From: Pseudomonas sp. SG20056
GTDB lineage: Bacteria > Pseudomonadota > Gammaproteobacteria > Pseudomonadales > Pseudomonadaceae
DNA: 64,000 bases
Assembly: GCF_031764535.1 (NCBI RefSeq)
Contig: NZ_CP134499.1
Coordinates: forward strand, 3,162,001 to 3,226,000
Reading direction: 5' to 3'
Shown: positions 28,024 through 36,876 of the stretch, piece after piece
Layout of the letters: each line of letters begins with the position of its first letter
Numbering within the stretch: position 1 is the first letter of the stretch
Notes under the pieces: model-generated
What the model was told of the DNA's origin: nothing
Database searches by the model: none
The model's input: the letters and a program-made list of their open reading frames with translations, nothing else
Program-made: the position numbers and the translations under genes

Positions 28024-28365
28024 ATGAAGATTCGCGAGCTTGTTCAGCACTGGCAGGAAAATGCCCAGGGGCGGCTGAGCGCAACGCCTTATCAGATAAG
28101 GTTGGATCTGGAAGCCGCAGCGCGTCTGGCGGCATTGCAGGAGATGTATCCCAAGCACCACGTTGAAGAACTGCTGGGCGAACTACTCGGCGCGGCACTT
28201 GATGAGCTGGAGGCCAGCCTGCCTTACGTTCAGGGCAGCAAGGTGGTGGCCAGCGATGAACAGGGCGACCCGCTGTATGAAGACATCGGCCTCACACCGC
28301 GCTTCCTCGCCCTGTCACGCCGGCATTTACAGCGCCTTAGTGAACAGCAGAAGCAGGCGGGCTGA
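28024..28365 (+). CDS. Small conserved pseudomonad protein (annotated elsewhere as pilin assembly protein)
   Basis: A 113-residue cytosolic protein, helix-rich, with RLDLEAAARLAALQEMYPKHHVEELLGELLGAALDELEASLPYV in the centre and DPLYEDIGLTPRFLALSRRHL near the end. The central block reads like a ribbon-helix-helix or antitoxin-like segment. I recall similar proteins downstream of, or divergent from, ppc in Pseudomonas, sometimes labelled pilin assembly protein without evidence. The GAGG ribosome site is good. It is divergent from ppc and convergent with the next gene, whose stop is 2 bp away. Confidence 0.75.
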   Translation: MKIRELVQHWQENAQGRLSATPYQIRLDLEAAARLAALQEMYPKHHVEELLGELLGAALDELEASLPYVQGSKVVASDEQGDPLYEDIGLTPRFLALSRRHLQRLSEQQKQAG

Positions 28366-28367
28366 GG

Positions 28368-28673
28368 TTATTGGCCTTCGTTGCAGCGCACAGCCTGCTT
28401 GCGGCGATCGACCAGTACGCCGCTGAGGCCCTTCTGCTCCAGGTCAAACATCACCAGTACGCCATCAATGCACTGGGCGACTTGGCTGGCCGGTTTGAGT
28501 GAGACCTTATAGTCCTCACCCGGCACCGTCTTGAGCATGGTGAACTCGGACAGCAGCAACGCATCCTCCGGCTTGGCGATATGCAGGTAGCCGTAATAGC
28601 CGAGCACAGCCACCGTGGCGCAGATGCTGCCAATACCGGTAAGAATCAGCGGGATTGGGTTTACTTCACTCAT
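28368..28673 (-). CDS. Small membrane-anchored hypothetical protein
   Basis: A 101-residue protein with one N-terminal membrane helix (LILTGIGSICATVAVLGYYGYL, about 9-30) and a small soluble domain. The domain has two cysteines: C68 in AQCIDGVLV and C97 near the end in AVRCNEGQ. A disulphide between them is possible if the domain is periplasmic. No family recognised; I recall similar small genes in this place in other pseudomonads. Transcribed toward the preceding plus-strand gene. Confidence 0.7.
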   Translation of the reverse strand: MSEVNPIPLILTGIGSICATVAVLGYYGYLHIAKPEDALLLSEFTMLKTVPGEDYKVSLKPASQVAQCIDGVLVMFDLEQKGLSGVLVDRRKQAVRCNEGQ

Positions 28674-28765
28674 AACAGACTCTCGGATTTTTCAGTTAGC
28701 GGGCTAAGCACAGGCGGCGCAGCTTGCAGCAAACACTCACGCCTGCAAAGGCCCAGATTGCCGCA

Positions 28766-29512
28766 TCATTTGCCGCCGGCGCGTACTTCCTCGCGGGCTT
28801 TGAATGTCGCCTCATAGATGCGCTCGGCCAGGCGCGAGAACGGCAGGCTCTGCACCCACACCGTACCAGTGCCCTTGAGCGTAGCGAGGAGGATGCCCTC
28901 GCCGCCGAACAGCATGCTTTTCAGACCGCCAGCCAGGGCGATGTCGTAGTCAATGCCGCTGGTAAAGGCCACCAGGCAACCGGTGTCCAGGCGCAGGGTT
29001 TCGTTATTCAGTTCCTTGCGAATCACCGTGCCGCCTGCGTGGACAAAGGCCAAGCCGTCGCCTTCGAGCTTCTGCAGGATAAAGCCCTCGCCGCCAAAGA
29101 ACCCGGCACCCAGGCGCTTGTTAAAGCTGATGCCGACCGCCGTGCCATAGGCGGCGCAGAGGAAGGCATCCTTCTGGCAAATCAACGTACCACCGTGCTC
29201 CGCCAGCTGAATCGGCACCACGGTGCCAGGGTACGGCGCAGCAAAGGCCACACGCGCCGGTTTTTTTCCCGCATTGGAGAAGTGCGTCATAAACAGCGAT
29301 TCACCGGTCAGCATGCGCTTGCCCATGCCCCACAGCGTGCCCAGCACACCCGTTGCCGCGCCATCGCCCATGCGTGTTTCAAAACGGATGCCGTCGGTCA
29401 TGTAATTCATCACGCCGGCTTCGGCAATCACCGTTTCGCCCGGATCGAGAATGACCTCCACGCTCTGCGCGGAGGCGCCAAGGATTTCGTAGTCGAGTTG
29501 ATGGCTGGGCAT
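28766..29512 (-). CDS. AIM24 / TIGR00266 family protein
   Basis: The 248-residue protein is all-beta. It carries AIM24-family features: [22 protein letters not shown] near the N-terminus, [11 protein letters not shown] in the middle, and repeated glycine-rich strands ([35 protein letters not shown]). AIM24 is a mitochondrial inner-membrane organising factor in yeast; the bacterial members have no agreed function and probably bind a membrane or protein surface. AAGGAG ribosome site. Preceded upstream by a REP pair. The gene is likely transcribed alone or with the small gene downstream. Confidence 0.88.
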   Translation of the reverse strand: MPSHQLDYEILGASAQSVEVILDPGETVIAEAGVMNYMTDGIRFETRMGDGAATGVLGTLWGMGKRMLTGESLFMTHFSNAGKKPARVAFAAPYPGTVVPIQLAEHGGTLICQKDAFLCAAYGTAVGISFNKRLGAGFFGGEGFILQKLEGDGLAFVHAGGTVIRKELNNETLRLDTGCLVAFTSGIDYDIALAGGLKSMLFGGEGILLATLKGTGTVWVQSLPFSRLAERIYEATFKAREEVRAGGK

Positions 29513-29558
29513 ATTGGCTCCTTGGCGATACGGCTAAAGCTACCCGGATGGGACTCGG

Positions 29559-29630
29559 TTTTGTAGGAACGGTCCATGACCGCGATAGGTCATACAGGTA
29601 AAAGGGCTCGCGGGCATGGCCCGCTCCTAC
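29559..29630. repeat. REP doublet (inverted pair)
   Basis: Two REP units in opposite orientation: GTAGGAACGGTCCATGACC (hairpin GGTC-CAT-GACC) and GCGGGCATGGCCCGC at 29610-29624 with its TCCTAC tail. The shared GTAGGA/TCCTAC ends face outward, as in REPINs. Confidence 0.7.
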
Positions 29631-29653
29631 GCCCTACAGCGGGGATTATTCCA

Positions 29654-30949
29654 TCAGAGGATATTGGCGTAGTCGGCTTCAATCCGATCCAGGCTCAGGT
29701 GGTTCAAGAAGTTGGAGAAGCACATCCAGGCCGACAGCGAATTGAGGTCACTGAACTGCGGTGGCAGGTACTTGGGTGCAACAACCAGCCCTTCATCCAC
29801 CAGCTGGCGCAGGGTGCGCATGTCTTCCAGGGTGGTCTTGCCGCAGAACAGCAGCGGAATCTGCTCCAGCTTGCCTTTGCGCACGGCCAGTTGGATGTAG
29901 TTGTAAATCATGATGAAGCCTTTCAGGTAGGACAGGTCCTTGGTGAAAGGCAGGCCGTTGGGGGTGGAACCACGGAACACGCGGCTGGCGTTGCTGTAGC
30001 TGTCTTCCTGACTGAAGCCCTGTTCGCGGTAGAAGTCGAACACTTGCAGAAAATCCGCGCCTTCTTCGGCCATATGAATCGCACGGGTGCGGTTGGTCAG
30101 CTTGCGTAGACGGGTTGGATAAGAGGCGAAGGTGATCACTTCCATCAAAATCGCCAGGCCTTCCTGGGTCACCGTGGACGAGGGCGGGCCCTTGGCCAGA
30201 AAGGTGCAGATCGGCTGATTCAGGCCGTTCAGCGTAGTCGCCACATGCACCAGGCCCTCGTGCACTTCCAGGGCTTTTACATCGCGCTCATTGAACATCG
30301 CATCGGCGCGGATCTTGATGTAATCAGCGCCGGCGGCCGCATCGGCAAGAATACCGTCGGACTCGAATACTCGAATGGTGCTCTCCTCCTCACCAAACAC
30401 CTTGTTCAGACGATGTTGCAGCAGGCTGACGGCCTCCTTGGCGGTCAGAGTCTTGGCTTCATCCTTGAGGTCACCACGCTTGTCGATGTTATTGAGGAAG
30501 TCGGAAAACATCAGCCCCAGGTCAGCCAGAGTCGGGTCGCCAGCATGGAAGGCGTCGGAAGCCGCGCCATAGAGCTCCTGGCTAATCAGGCCAAAGTCCT
30601 CGGTGCCGCGCGCTTCAAGCATGCGAATAACCATGCGGTATTCGCGGCACATGCGCCGCATGATCTTGCCCACCGGGTTGAACTGACCGAGCTGGCGGGT
30701 GATGTCGCGCTCGATATTCTGGAATTCCAGCTTCTTTGCCGACGCATCGAAGGGCAGCGGCCGGTTGGCATAGTAGGCATGGTCGACGGCGGGCAGCTTC
30801 TTGCCCTTGTGCTTGAGAAACTCGCTGCGGATCGAGTCATCCCATTTCACCGCGTCCAGCACGCGTATCGGCGTCTGCGCATCGACCAGACGGTCGGACA
30901 GCGCACGTACGATCAACTGATAATCGTCCAACCCGGTATGACTGTTCAT
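29654..30949 (-). CDS. DUF1704 (QEGLA / MATCAP-like) putative metallopeptidase
   Basis: The 431-residue protein is in the family NCBI calls flavohemoglobin expression-modulating QEGLA motif protein. It contains HEGLVH at residues 230-235, an HExxxH zinc motif, followed by QEGLA at 262-266, whose Glu is the expected third ligand. The eukaryotic relatives (KIAA0895L/MATCAP) use that arrangement to remove the C-terminal tyrosine of tubulin, so a carboxypeptidase-like activity is possible; the bacterial substrate is unknown. ATG 30949 is preferred (GGGGA upstream). A GTG at 30967 overlaps the stop of the upstream lipoprotein gene, so the two are coupled. Confidence 0.85.
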   Translation of the reverse strand: MNSHTGLDDYQLIVRALSDRLVDAQTPIRVLDAVKWDDSIRSEFLKHKGKKLPAVDHAYYANRPLPFDASAKKLEFQNIERDITRQLGQFNPVGKIMRRMCREYRMVIRMLEARGTEDFGLISQELYGAASDAFHAGDPTLADLGLMFSDFLNNIDKRGDLKDEAKTLTAKEAVSLLQHRLNKVFGEEESTIRVFESDGILADAAAGADYIKIRADAMFNERDVKALEVHEGLVHVATTLNGLNQPICTFLAKGPPSSTVTQEGLAILMEVITFASYPTRLRKLTNRTRAIHMAEEGADFLQVFDFYREQGFSQEDSYSNASRVFRGSTPNGLPFTKDLSYLKGFIMIYNYIQLAVRKGKLEQIPLLFCGKTTLEDMRTLRQLVDEGLVVAPKYLPPQFSDLNSLSAWMCFSNFLNHLSLDRIEADYANIL

Positions 30950-30966
30950 GCGTTCCCCATCACCCA

Positions 30967-31518
30967 CTAGTCGCCCGCCCGCTGATAACGCGCGACTTCG
31001 ATAAATACATCCGAATTGGCCTGATCGTCGAGGTAGCTGAACACCTGCTCCAGCGGGCTGCTGATCAGCACACCATCGCCTTCAGCGCCATCAATCACCT
31101 CGCCCTGCAATGCGCCCTGCTCCAACTCCTGAAGGATCCGGTCGACATCCAGGTTGTAGATCACCAACTCATTGTTGGTGGTCAACTCGAAACCAGCGAT
31201 GGCAAAGTTTGCCCCCAGGCTTTTCGGCAAGCCGGCCGAGAGGTACCAGCGACGGCCATGGTGAGCCACGGTAAAGCCGTACTCTTCAACGCTGTCGAGG
31301 TTATCCAGGCTGTCGACATAGGCCCGCGCCTTGTAGACGTTGGAACCGGCACGGGTGATCTGCAGATACAGCTGCTCGCCCCATTCATTCTTGCGCGACC
31401 ACTCGCCGAGCAAGGGAATCGGGGCTGCTTCATTGGCGGGAATCGGGTCCTTGAAGGTCACCAGACAGCCACCAAGCAGCAGGAAGGACACGGCAAGCAG
31501 CGCGCGCCAGGCTTTCAT
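30967..31518 (-). CDS. Putative lipoprotein upstream of the DUF1704 gene
   Basis: The 183-residue protein has a lipoprotein signal (LLLGGC, Cys18). The mature part is mainly beta, with LGEWSRKNEWGEQLYLQITRAG after the lipobox and a repeated YNLDVDRILQELEQG helix near the C-terminus. The residue after the lipidated Cys is Leu, not Asp, so it should be moved to the outer membrane. The stop codon TAG (30967-30969) lies 18 bp before the ATG of the metallopeptidase-like gene; they are almost certainly one operon. Function unknown. AAGGAG ribosome site. Confidence 0.8.
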   Translation of the reverse strand: MKAWRALLAVSFLLLGGCLVTFKDPIPANEAAPIPLLGEWSRKNEWGEQLYLQITRAGSNVYKARAYVDSLDNLDSVEEYGFTVAHHGRRWYLSAGLPKSLGANFAIAGFELTTNNELVIYNLDVDRILQELEQGALQGEVIDGAEGDGVLISSPLEQVFSYLDDQANSDVFIEVARYQRAGD

Positions 31519-31548
31519 TCAGCTCTCCTTGTGAACGGATTTAACGGG

Positions 31549-32262
31549 CTACAGCCCGAGTACCAGATGCATATAGCGTTTAAGCATGGCCAACATCTCT
31601 TCACTGTCCAGATGATCGACACCGTCGAGCAGGCCCTGATACTCCATGCGCACAATAATCGCCGTCAAGAGCTTGGCATCCTGCTCCGCCTGCTGTGAAC
31701 CCAGCACCTCAAAGAAGTGCGTCACGCCTTGCAGCAGAATCTGCCGATGGGCGCGCAACAGTCCGTGCAGGCGCGGGTTGAGCAAAGCTTCTTGCTGAAA
31801 GGCCTGCTCGGCCAGCAGGTGTTCACGACGGGTCAGCAACTGCTGGCGCACGTATTCCACGGCCAAGCGGGCTATCTCATTGGCCAGACGCCGGCGCGCT
31901 TCGGCGCTGCCATCCAGGCGACTGACCTGATCACGCAGCAGTCCTTCGGTACTGCTCCAGAACTGGCCCATATGCGCCGCGCTGCGCTCGACGAACTGAG
32001 CGAAGGTATCGGTGATCAGGTCGTTGATGTCTTTGAAGTAATAGGTAGTTGCCGACAGCGGTACTTCGGCCTCTGCGGCCACTGCACGGTGGCGGACTGC
32101 ACGCACACCTTCACGCACGATAATGCGCATGGCTGCGTCGAGAATGGCCTGGCGGCGCTGTTCGCTGCCCTGTCGGCTGGCTTTGCGGCCTTGGTATTGC
32201 ACGCTCTCAGCGACGGCGTTGGCCACCAGGGTGGCGCTTTCTTGGGCGGGCTTGACTGTCAC
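31549..32262 (-). CDS. TetR-family transcriptional regulator
   Basis: The 237-residue protein has a 35-residue N-terminal extension, then a TetR DNA-binding domain at about 36-82 (QAILDAAMRIIVREGVRAVRHRAVAAEAEVPLSATTYYF). The tail is all-helical, with its ligand pocket undefined. The start is GTG 32262 with GAGGA upstream. It lies 30 bp ahead of the lipoprotein and metallopeptidase-like genes on the same strand, so it may control or be co-transcribed with them. An inverted repeat upstream looks like its own operator. Confidence 0.88.
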   Translation of the reverse strand: MTVKPAQESATLVANAVAESVQYQGRKASRQGSEQRRQAILDAAMRIIVREGVRAVRHRAVAAEAEVPLSATTYYFKDINDLITDTFAQFVERSAAHMGQFWSSTEGLLRDQVSRLDGSAEARRRLANEIARLAVEYVRQQLLTRREHLLAEQAFQQEALLNPRLHGLLRAHRQILLQGVTHFFEVLGSQQAEQDAKLLTAIIVRMEYQGLLDGVDHLDSEEMLAMLKRYMHLVLGL

Positions 32263-32294
32263 AGCAAGACGATCCTCTGTCGTTTATTCAAGAT

Positions 32295-32316
32295 TACTAA
32301 TGACTTAGTCAGTAAA
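32295..32316. promoter_or_regulatory. Candidate TetR operator upstream of the TetR gene
   Basis: Within 35 bp upstream of the GTG start, outer arms TTACT and AGTAA (about 32295-32316) flank TGACT-T-AGTCA (32301-32311), a perfect 5-1-5 inverted repeat. TetR regulators often bind such palindromes over their own promoter. Supported by symmetry and position only. Confidence 0.45.
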
Positions 32317-32354
32317 TCGCAAAAATAATCCATCTGCCGACAATAAAAAGCCAG

Positions 32355-32382
32355 GTAATAAAAAGCCGCCCGGAGGCGGCTT
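32355..32382 (-). terminator. lysS terminator
   Basis: AAGCCGCC and GGCGGCTT arms with a short CGG-type loop, followed by TTTTTATT on the minus strand. It ends the prfB-lysS transcript 8 bp past the lysS stop. Confidence 0.88.
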
Positions 32383-32389
32383 AGCAACA

Positions 32390-33892
32390 TCAGGCCTGCG
32401 GGCGCATGTGCGGGAACAGGATCACGTCACGAATCGACGGTGAATTGGTCAGCAGCATCACCAGACGGTCGATACCAATACCCTCACCGGCGGTCGGCGG
32501 CATGCCGTATTCCAGCGCACGGACGAAGTCGGCGTCGAAGTGCATGGCTTCGTCGTCGCCGGCGTCCTTGTCGGCCACCTGCTGCATAAAGCGTGCGGCC
32601 TGGTCTTCGGCATCGTTGAGCTCGGAGTAGGCGTTGGCGATCTCGCGGCCACCGATAAACAGCTCGAAGCGGTCGGTCACGCTCGGATCATCATCACTGC
32701 GGCGGGCCAGCGGCGAAACTTCAAACGGATAGCGGGTAATGAAGTGCGGCTGTTCAAGCTTGTGCTCGACCAGCTCTTCGAAAATCATCACCTGCAGTTT
32801 GCCCAGGCCTTCGAAACCCAGCACCTTGGCGCCGGCCTTCTTGGCGATGGCACGGGCCTTGTCGATGTCGGTCAGGTCGGCAGCAGTCAGCTCAGGGTTG
32901 TACTTGAGGATCGAGTCGAACACCGACAGACGCACGAACGGCTCGCCGAAGTGGAACACCTTGTCGCCATACGGCACGTCGGTGGTGCCGAGTACCAGCT
33001 GAGCCAGCTCGCGGAACAACTCCTCGGTCAGGTCCATGTTGTCTTCGTAGTCGGCGTACGCCTGGTAGAACTCCAACATGGTGAATTCAGGGTTATGCCG
33101 GGTCGAGACGCCTTCGTTACGGAAGTTGCGATTAATCTCGAAGACCTTCTCGAAGCCACCCACCACCAGACGCTTGAGGTACAGCTCCGGGGCGATACGC
33201 AGGAACATCTGCATATCCAGGGCGTTGTGGTGAGTCTCGAACGGCTTGGCCGCTGCGCCACCTGGGATGGTCTGCAGCATCGGCGTTTCCACTTCAAGGA
33301 AGTCGCGCTTCATCAGAAAGCTGCGGATATGCGCGATGACCTGCGAACGCACACGGAAGGTCTGGCGCACGTCTTCGTTGACGATCAGGTCGACGTAGCG
33401 CTGACGGTAGCGCTGCTCGGTGTCGCTCAGGCCGTGGTGCTTGTCCGGCAGCGGGCGCAGCGACTTGGTCAGCAGGCGCACGTCGGTCATTTCCACGTAC
33501 AGGTCGCCCTTGCCGGAACGGGCCAAGGTGCCAACCGCGGAGATGATGTCGCCCATGTCCCAGGTTTTCACCGCGGCCAGGGTTTCTTCCGACAGGGTCT
33601 TGCGGTTGACGTAGACCTGGATGCGCCCGGTCATGTCTTGAATCACCATGAACGAGCCACGGTTGAGCATGATGCGCCCAGCCACTTTGACCGGAATGGC
33701 CGCCTCGGCCAGCTCTTCCTTGCTCGATTCGGCGTACTGTTTCTGCAGGTCGGCGCAGTAGTTGTCGCGGCGGAAGTCGTTGGGGAAGGCATTGCCCTGC
33801 TCACGGATGGCAGCAAGCTTTTCCTTGCGCTGGGCAATCAGCTTGTTTTCGTCCTGTTGCAGTTCGTTCTGATCGAGTTGTTGGTCGCTCAT
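32390..33892 (-). CDS. lysS: Lysyl-tRNA synthetase, class II
   Basis: LysS charges tRNA-Lys. The 500-residue protein has an N-terminal anticodon-binding OB fold (about 60-150, [17 protein letters not shown]...) and a class II catalytic core. Motif 2 is [26 protein letters not shown], near the middle, and motif 3 is [11 protein letters not shown] at the C-terminus. The N-terminal 30 residues are charged and disordered. It follows prfB with a 77-bp gap, the well-known prfB-lysS order. Confidence 0.97.
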   Translation of the reverse strand: MSDQQLDQNELQQDENKLIAQRKEKLAAIREQGNAFPNDFRRDNYCADLQKQYAESSKEELAEAAIPVKVAGRIMLNRGSFMVIQDMTGRIQVYVNRKTLSEETLAAVKTWDMGDIISAVGTLARSGKGDLYVEMTDVRLLTKSLRPLPDKHHGLSDTEQRYRQRYVDLIVNEDVRQTFRVRSQVIAHIRSFLMKRDFLEVETPMLQTIPGGAAAKPFETHHNALDMQMFLRIAPELYLKRLVVGGFEKVFEINRNFRNEGVSTRHNPEFTMLEFYQAYADYEDNMDLTEELFRELAQLVLGTTDVPYGDKVFHFGEPFVRLSVFDSILKYNPELTAADLTDIDKARAIAKKAGAKVLGFEGLGKLQVMIFEELVEHKLEQPHFITRYPFEVSPLARRSDDDPSVTDRFELFIGGREIANAYSELNDAEDQAARFMQQVADKDAGDDEAMHFDADFVRALEYGMPPTAGEGIGIDRLVMLLTNSPSIRDVILFPHMRPQA

Positions 33893-33969
33893 GGTCGTCT
33901 ATCTGCCTGGCATCTAAATCAAAGGGGTTACTGGCCGGAACGAGTCGAACTCACTCCGGCGGGTACGGA

Positions 33970-35065
33970 TCAAAGGCCCTGCTTCAGGCTGGCCTCTAGG
34001 TACTGGTCGAGGTCACCATCGAGCACCTTCTGGCAATCGCTGCGTTCGACGCCAGTACGCAGATCCTTGATACGCGAGTCATCAAGCACGTAGGAGCGAA
34101 TCTGATGACCCCAGCCGATATCCGACTTGGAGTCTTCCAGGGCCTGAGACGCAGCGTTGCGCTTCATCATTTCCAGCTCGTACAACTTGGCCCGCAGCAT
34201 TTTCATGGCGGTGTCCTTGTTGGCGTGCTGCGAGCGCTCGTTCTGGCACGCCACCACGGTGTTGGTCGGTACGTGGGTGATACGCACCGCCGAGTCGGTG
34301 GTATTCACGTGCTGACCACCGGCGCCGGAAGAGCGATAGGTATCGATGCGCAGGTCAGACGGGTTGATCTCGATCTCAACCTTGTCGTCGATCTCGGGCG
34401 ACACGAACACCGCCGAGAACGAGGTGTGGCGACGGGCGCCTGAGTCGAACGGGCTCTTGCGCACCAGGCGGTGCACGCCGATTTCGGTGCGCAGCCAACC
34501 AAAGGCGTACTCGCCCTTGATATGCACGGTGGCGCCCTTGATACCGGCGACTTCACCTTCGGACAGTTCGACGATCTCGGCACTGAAGCCGCGCTTGTCG
34601 GCCCAGCGCAGGTACATGCGCAACAGGATATTGGCCCAATCTTGCGCTTCTGTACCGCCGGAGCCGGCCTGGATGTCCAGGTAGCAGTTGTTCGGATCCA
34701 TCTCGTGGCTGAACATGCGGCGGAATTCCAACTTCTCGAGAATTTCGCGCAGGCGTTCGATTTCAGCGGCGACGTCGTCGACCGCGCCCTGATCGTCTTC
34801 TTCGACGGCCATATCGAGCAGGTCGCGCGAATCGGCCAGGCTGCCGGTCAGATCGTCAATGGTTTCGACTATCTGCGCCAGCGTGGCGCGCTCCCGGCCC
34901 AGGCTCTGGGCGTATTCGGGCTTGTTCCAGACGTTGGGGTCTTCGAGTTCGCGGTTTACTTCGACCAGACGATCATGCTTTTGATCGTAGTCAAAGATAC
35001 CCCCGAATGGTCTGGGTGCGCTCGGACAGGTCCTTGATGCTATTAAGGATCGGGTTGATTTCCAT
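33970..35065 (-). CDS. prfB: Peptide chain release factor 2, expressed by +1 programmed frameshift
   Basis: RF2 ends translation at UGA and UAA codons. The protein is 364 residues, made from two frames: 35065 down to 34994 (24 codons, MEINPI to RGYL), then 34992 down to 33970, with base 34993 skipped at an in-frame TGA. The slippery site reads CTT-TGAC with a GGGGG Shine-Dalgarno-like run three bases before. This is the classical autoregulatory frameshift: low RF2 lets the ribosome pause at UGA and shift. The catalytic GGQ appears in [10 protein letters not shown] and the stop-reading SPF in KSPFDS. The 3' part alone also reads as an open frame, which would misassign the start. Followed by lysS. 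Confidence 0.95.
34986..35003 (-). promoter_or_regulatory. prfB: prfB programmed +1 frameshift site
   Basis: On the minus strand a GGGGG run, TAT, CTT, then TGA C. The TGA (34993-34991) closes the zero frame after 24 codons; skipping the T gives GAC TAC GAT and joins the main RF2 frame. The C after TGA makes a weak stop, as in E. coli. Confidence 0.93.
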
Positions 35066-35235
35066 GGCTGGCAGCACTCGTAGGTCAAACTTTCGGAAAA
35101 GCCGGCGAGTATACCCCAGTCGAATCAGCCCTTGCAGCCCGCAATTGGCGCTGGCACACAGCAGGGCAGACCAACGGCGCACTATACTCCAGCGCACCTG
35201 CACATTGCCTGCCCACCCTCAGGAGCCATCGTGCT

Positions 35236-36873
35236 ATGAGTTCATCGCACAGCCTGCGTAGTCGTTTCGCCATTCTGATCGCCCTGCTGGTCGCCAGCTT
35301 GAGCTGGTTGCTCGGCACCCTGATTGGCCACGACGCCAGCCAGCGTATCCGCGAGGAAGTCGGCCGCGACCTCGCTGAAGCCTCTTTTATGATGGTTGAC
35401 CGCCTGGATCGCGACATGCAGAGCCGTGCTTCCATGCTCCAAGTGATAGGCAAACTGCGTGCACTCAGCCAACCGGACGATATCGTCGAGGTACGCGTGC
35501 TGCTCGACCGCCTGCAAAGCGAATTCCCCAGCATTGCCTGGATCGGCTTTACCGACGCCGAAGGCACGGTCTTGGCCTCCAGCGATGGCGTGCTTGAGGG
35601 CGCCAGCATCGGCCAGCGCCCGGTCTTCCTCGAAGCACAGAAAAACGTATTTATCGGCGATGTGCATGAAGCCGTGCTATTGGCCAAACTGCTGCCCAAC
35701 CCAACGGGCGAGGCAATGAAATTCGTCGACATCAGCCTGCCGGTATTTGCCCCGAACGGCAGCCTGGTGGGCGTGCTGGCCTCGCACCTGTCCTGGTCAT
35801 GGGCCGACGAAGTGCGCCAGGCCATCCTTGAGCCGATCCAGAAACGCCGCAATGTCGAGTTCTTCGTGATTGGCCAGGACCGCACGATCCTCCTGGCGCC
35901 CAAGGAAATGATCGGCCAGCGCCTGCACCTGCCAGCCCTCAATGAAGTGGCGCAACGCAAGGACCTCTGGGCCGTGCAGGATTGGCCGGATGGCAAGCAG
36001 TACCTCACCGGCCTGGCACTGAGCCATGGCCATATGGATTACAAGGGCCTGGGCTGGACGGTGATCGCCCGCCAGCCACTGGACGAGGCCTATGCCCCGG
36101 CGCGCGAGACCACACGCTACATCCTGCTGTGGGGTAGCGGCCTGGCGGTGTTGTTTGCCCTGCTCGGCTGGCTGGTGACGGGTTATTTCACCCGCCCTCT
36201 GAGGCAGATTGCCGAGGCGGCGGACCGCCTTAGCGCCGGTGAAATCAGCGTGATTCCCGAGCTGAAAAGCACCCGCGAGATCGAAATCCTGAGCAACTCT
36301 ATTCGCCATCTGGTGGAAAGCCTGACCCACCAGCAAAACGCTCTCGGCGCCATGGAAAACCTTGCCCACCACGACGCGCTCACCGGCCTGCCTAACCGTG
36401 TCGCCCTGGAAAGCTACCTACCGCGCGCGCAGCAACGCAGCCAGGCCAACAGCAATTGCCTGGCGTTGTTCTACCTGGATCTGGATGGTTTCAAGCCGAT
36501 CAACGACCAGTTCGGCCATGCCGCAGGCGACCAGCTGCTACGTGAAGTGGCGGTACGCCTGCGCAGCTGCCTGCGCGAAGGTGATCTGGTCGCACGCCTG
36601 GGCGGTGATGAGTTTCTGATGGTCCTGCAAGTGCCCAGCGGCGAAGCCCTGGGGCAGGCACAACTGGTGGCCGAACGCACCCTGGCGGCGCTGAGTGCGC
36701 CGGTTGATCTGGGCAACAATCAGGTCATGGTCGGCTGCAGTATCGGCGGTGCACTCTGGCCGCTGGACAGCAGCAACCTGGCCGAAGCCCTGGAACTGGC
36801 CGACCAGGCCCTGTACCAGGCGAAACATGCCGGCAAGAACTGCGCGGTGTTCCATTCGGCCTACAAGCACTGA
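35236..36873 (+). CDS. Membrane diguanylate cyclase with periplasmic dCache sensor, HAMP and GGDEF
   Basis: The 545-residue protein starts with a membrane helix (about 10-29), has a periplasmic sensor of about 260 residues (Cache-like: FTDAEGTVLASSDGV, GRSF-like FLEAQKNVFIGDVHE), a second helix near 298-318, HAMP, then a GGDEF domain. The active-site GGDEF is intact at 456-460. The inhibitory I-site RxxD (REGD) lies five residues before it, so cyclic-di-GMP feedback should work. No EAL domain. It sits after prfB, where P. aeruginosa has wspR as I recall; WspR is a shorter response-regulator type, so this is not WspR. Divergent from prfB. Confidence 0.93.
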   Translation: MSSSHSLRSRFAILIALLVASLSWLLGTLIGHDASQRIREEVGRDLAEASFMMVDRLDRDMQSRASMLQVIGKLRALSQPDDIVEVRVLLDRLQSEFPSIAWIGFTDAEGTVLASSDGVLEGASIGQRPVFLEAQKNVFIGDVHEAVLLAKLLPNPTGEAMKFVDISLPVFAPNGSLVGVLASHLSWSWADEVRQAILEPIQKRRNVEFFVIGQDRTILLAPKEMIGQRLHLPALNEVAQRKDLWAVQDWPDGKQYLTGLALSHGHMDYKGLGWTVIARQPLDEAYAPARETTRYILLWGSGLAVLFALLGWLVTGYFTRPLRQIAEAADRLSAGEISVIPELKSTREIEILSNSIRHLVESLTHQQNALGAMENLAHHDALTGLPNRVALESYLPRAQQRSQANSNCLALFYLDLDGFKPINDQFGHAAGDQLLREVAVRLRSCLREGDLVARLGGDEFLMVLQVPSGEALGQAQLVAERTLAALSAPVDLGNNQVMVGCSIGGALWPLDSSNLAEALELADQALYQAKHAGKNCAVFHSAYKH

Positions 36874-36876
36874 GGC

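Noticed and set aside
34991..35203. Separate 70-codon gene upstream of prfB
   Set aside because: Its last 24 codons are the true RF2 N-terminus before the frameshift; the upstream part has no ribosome site.
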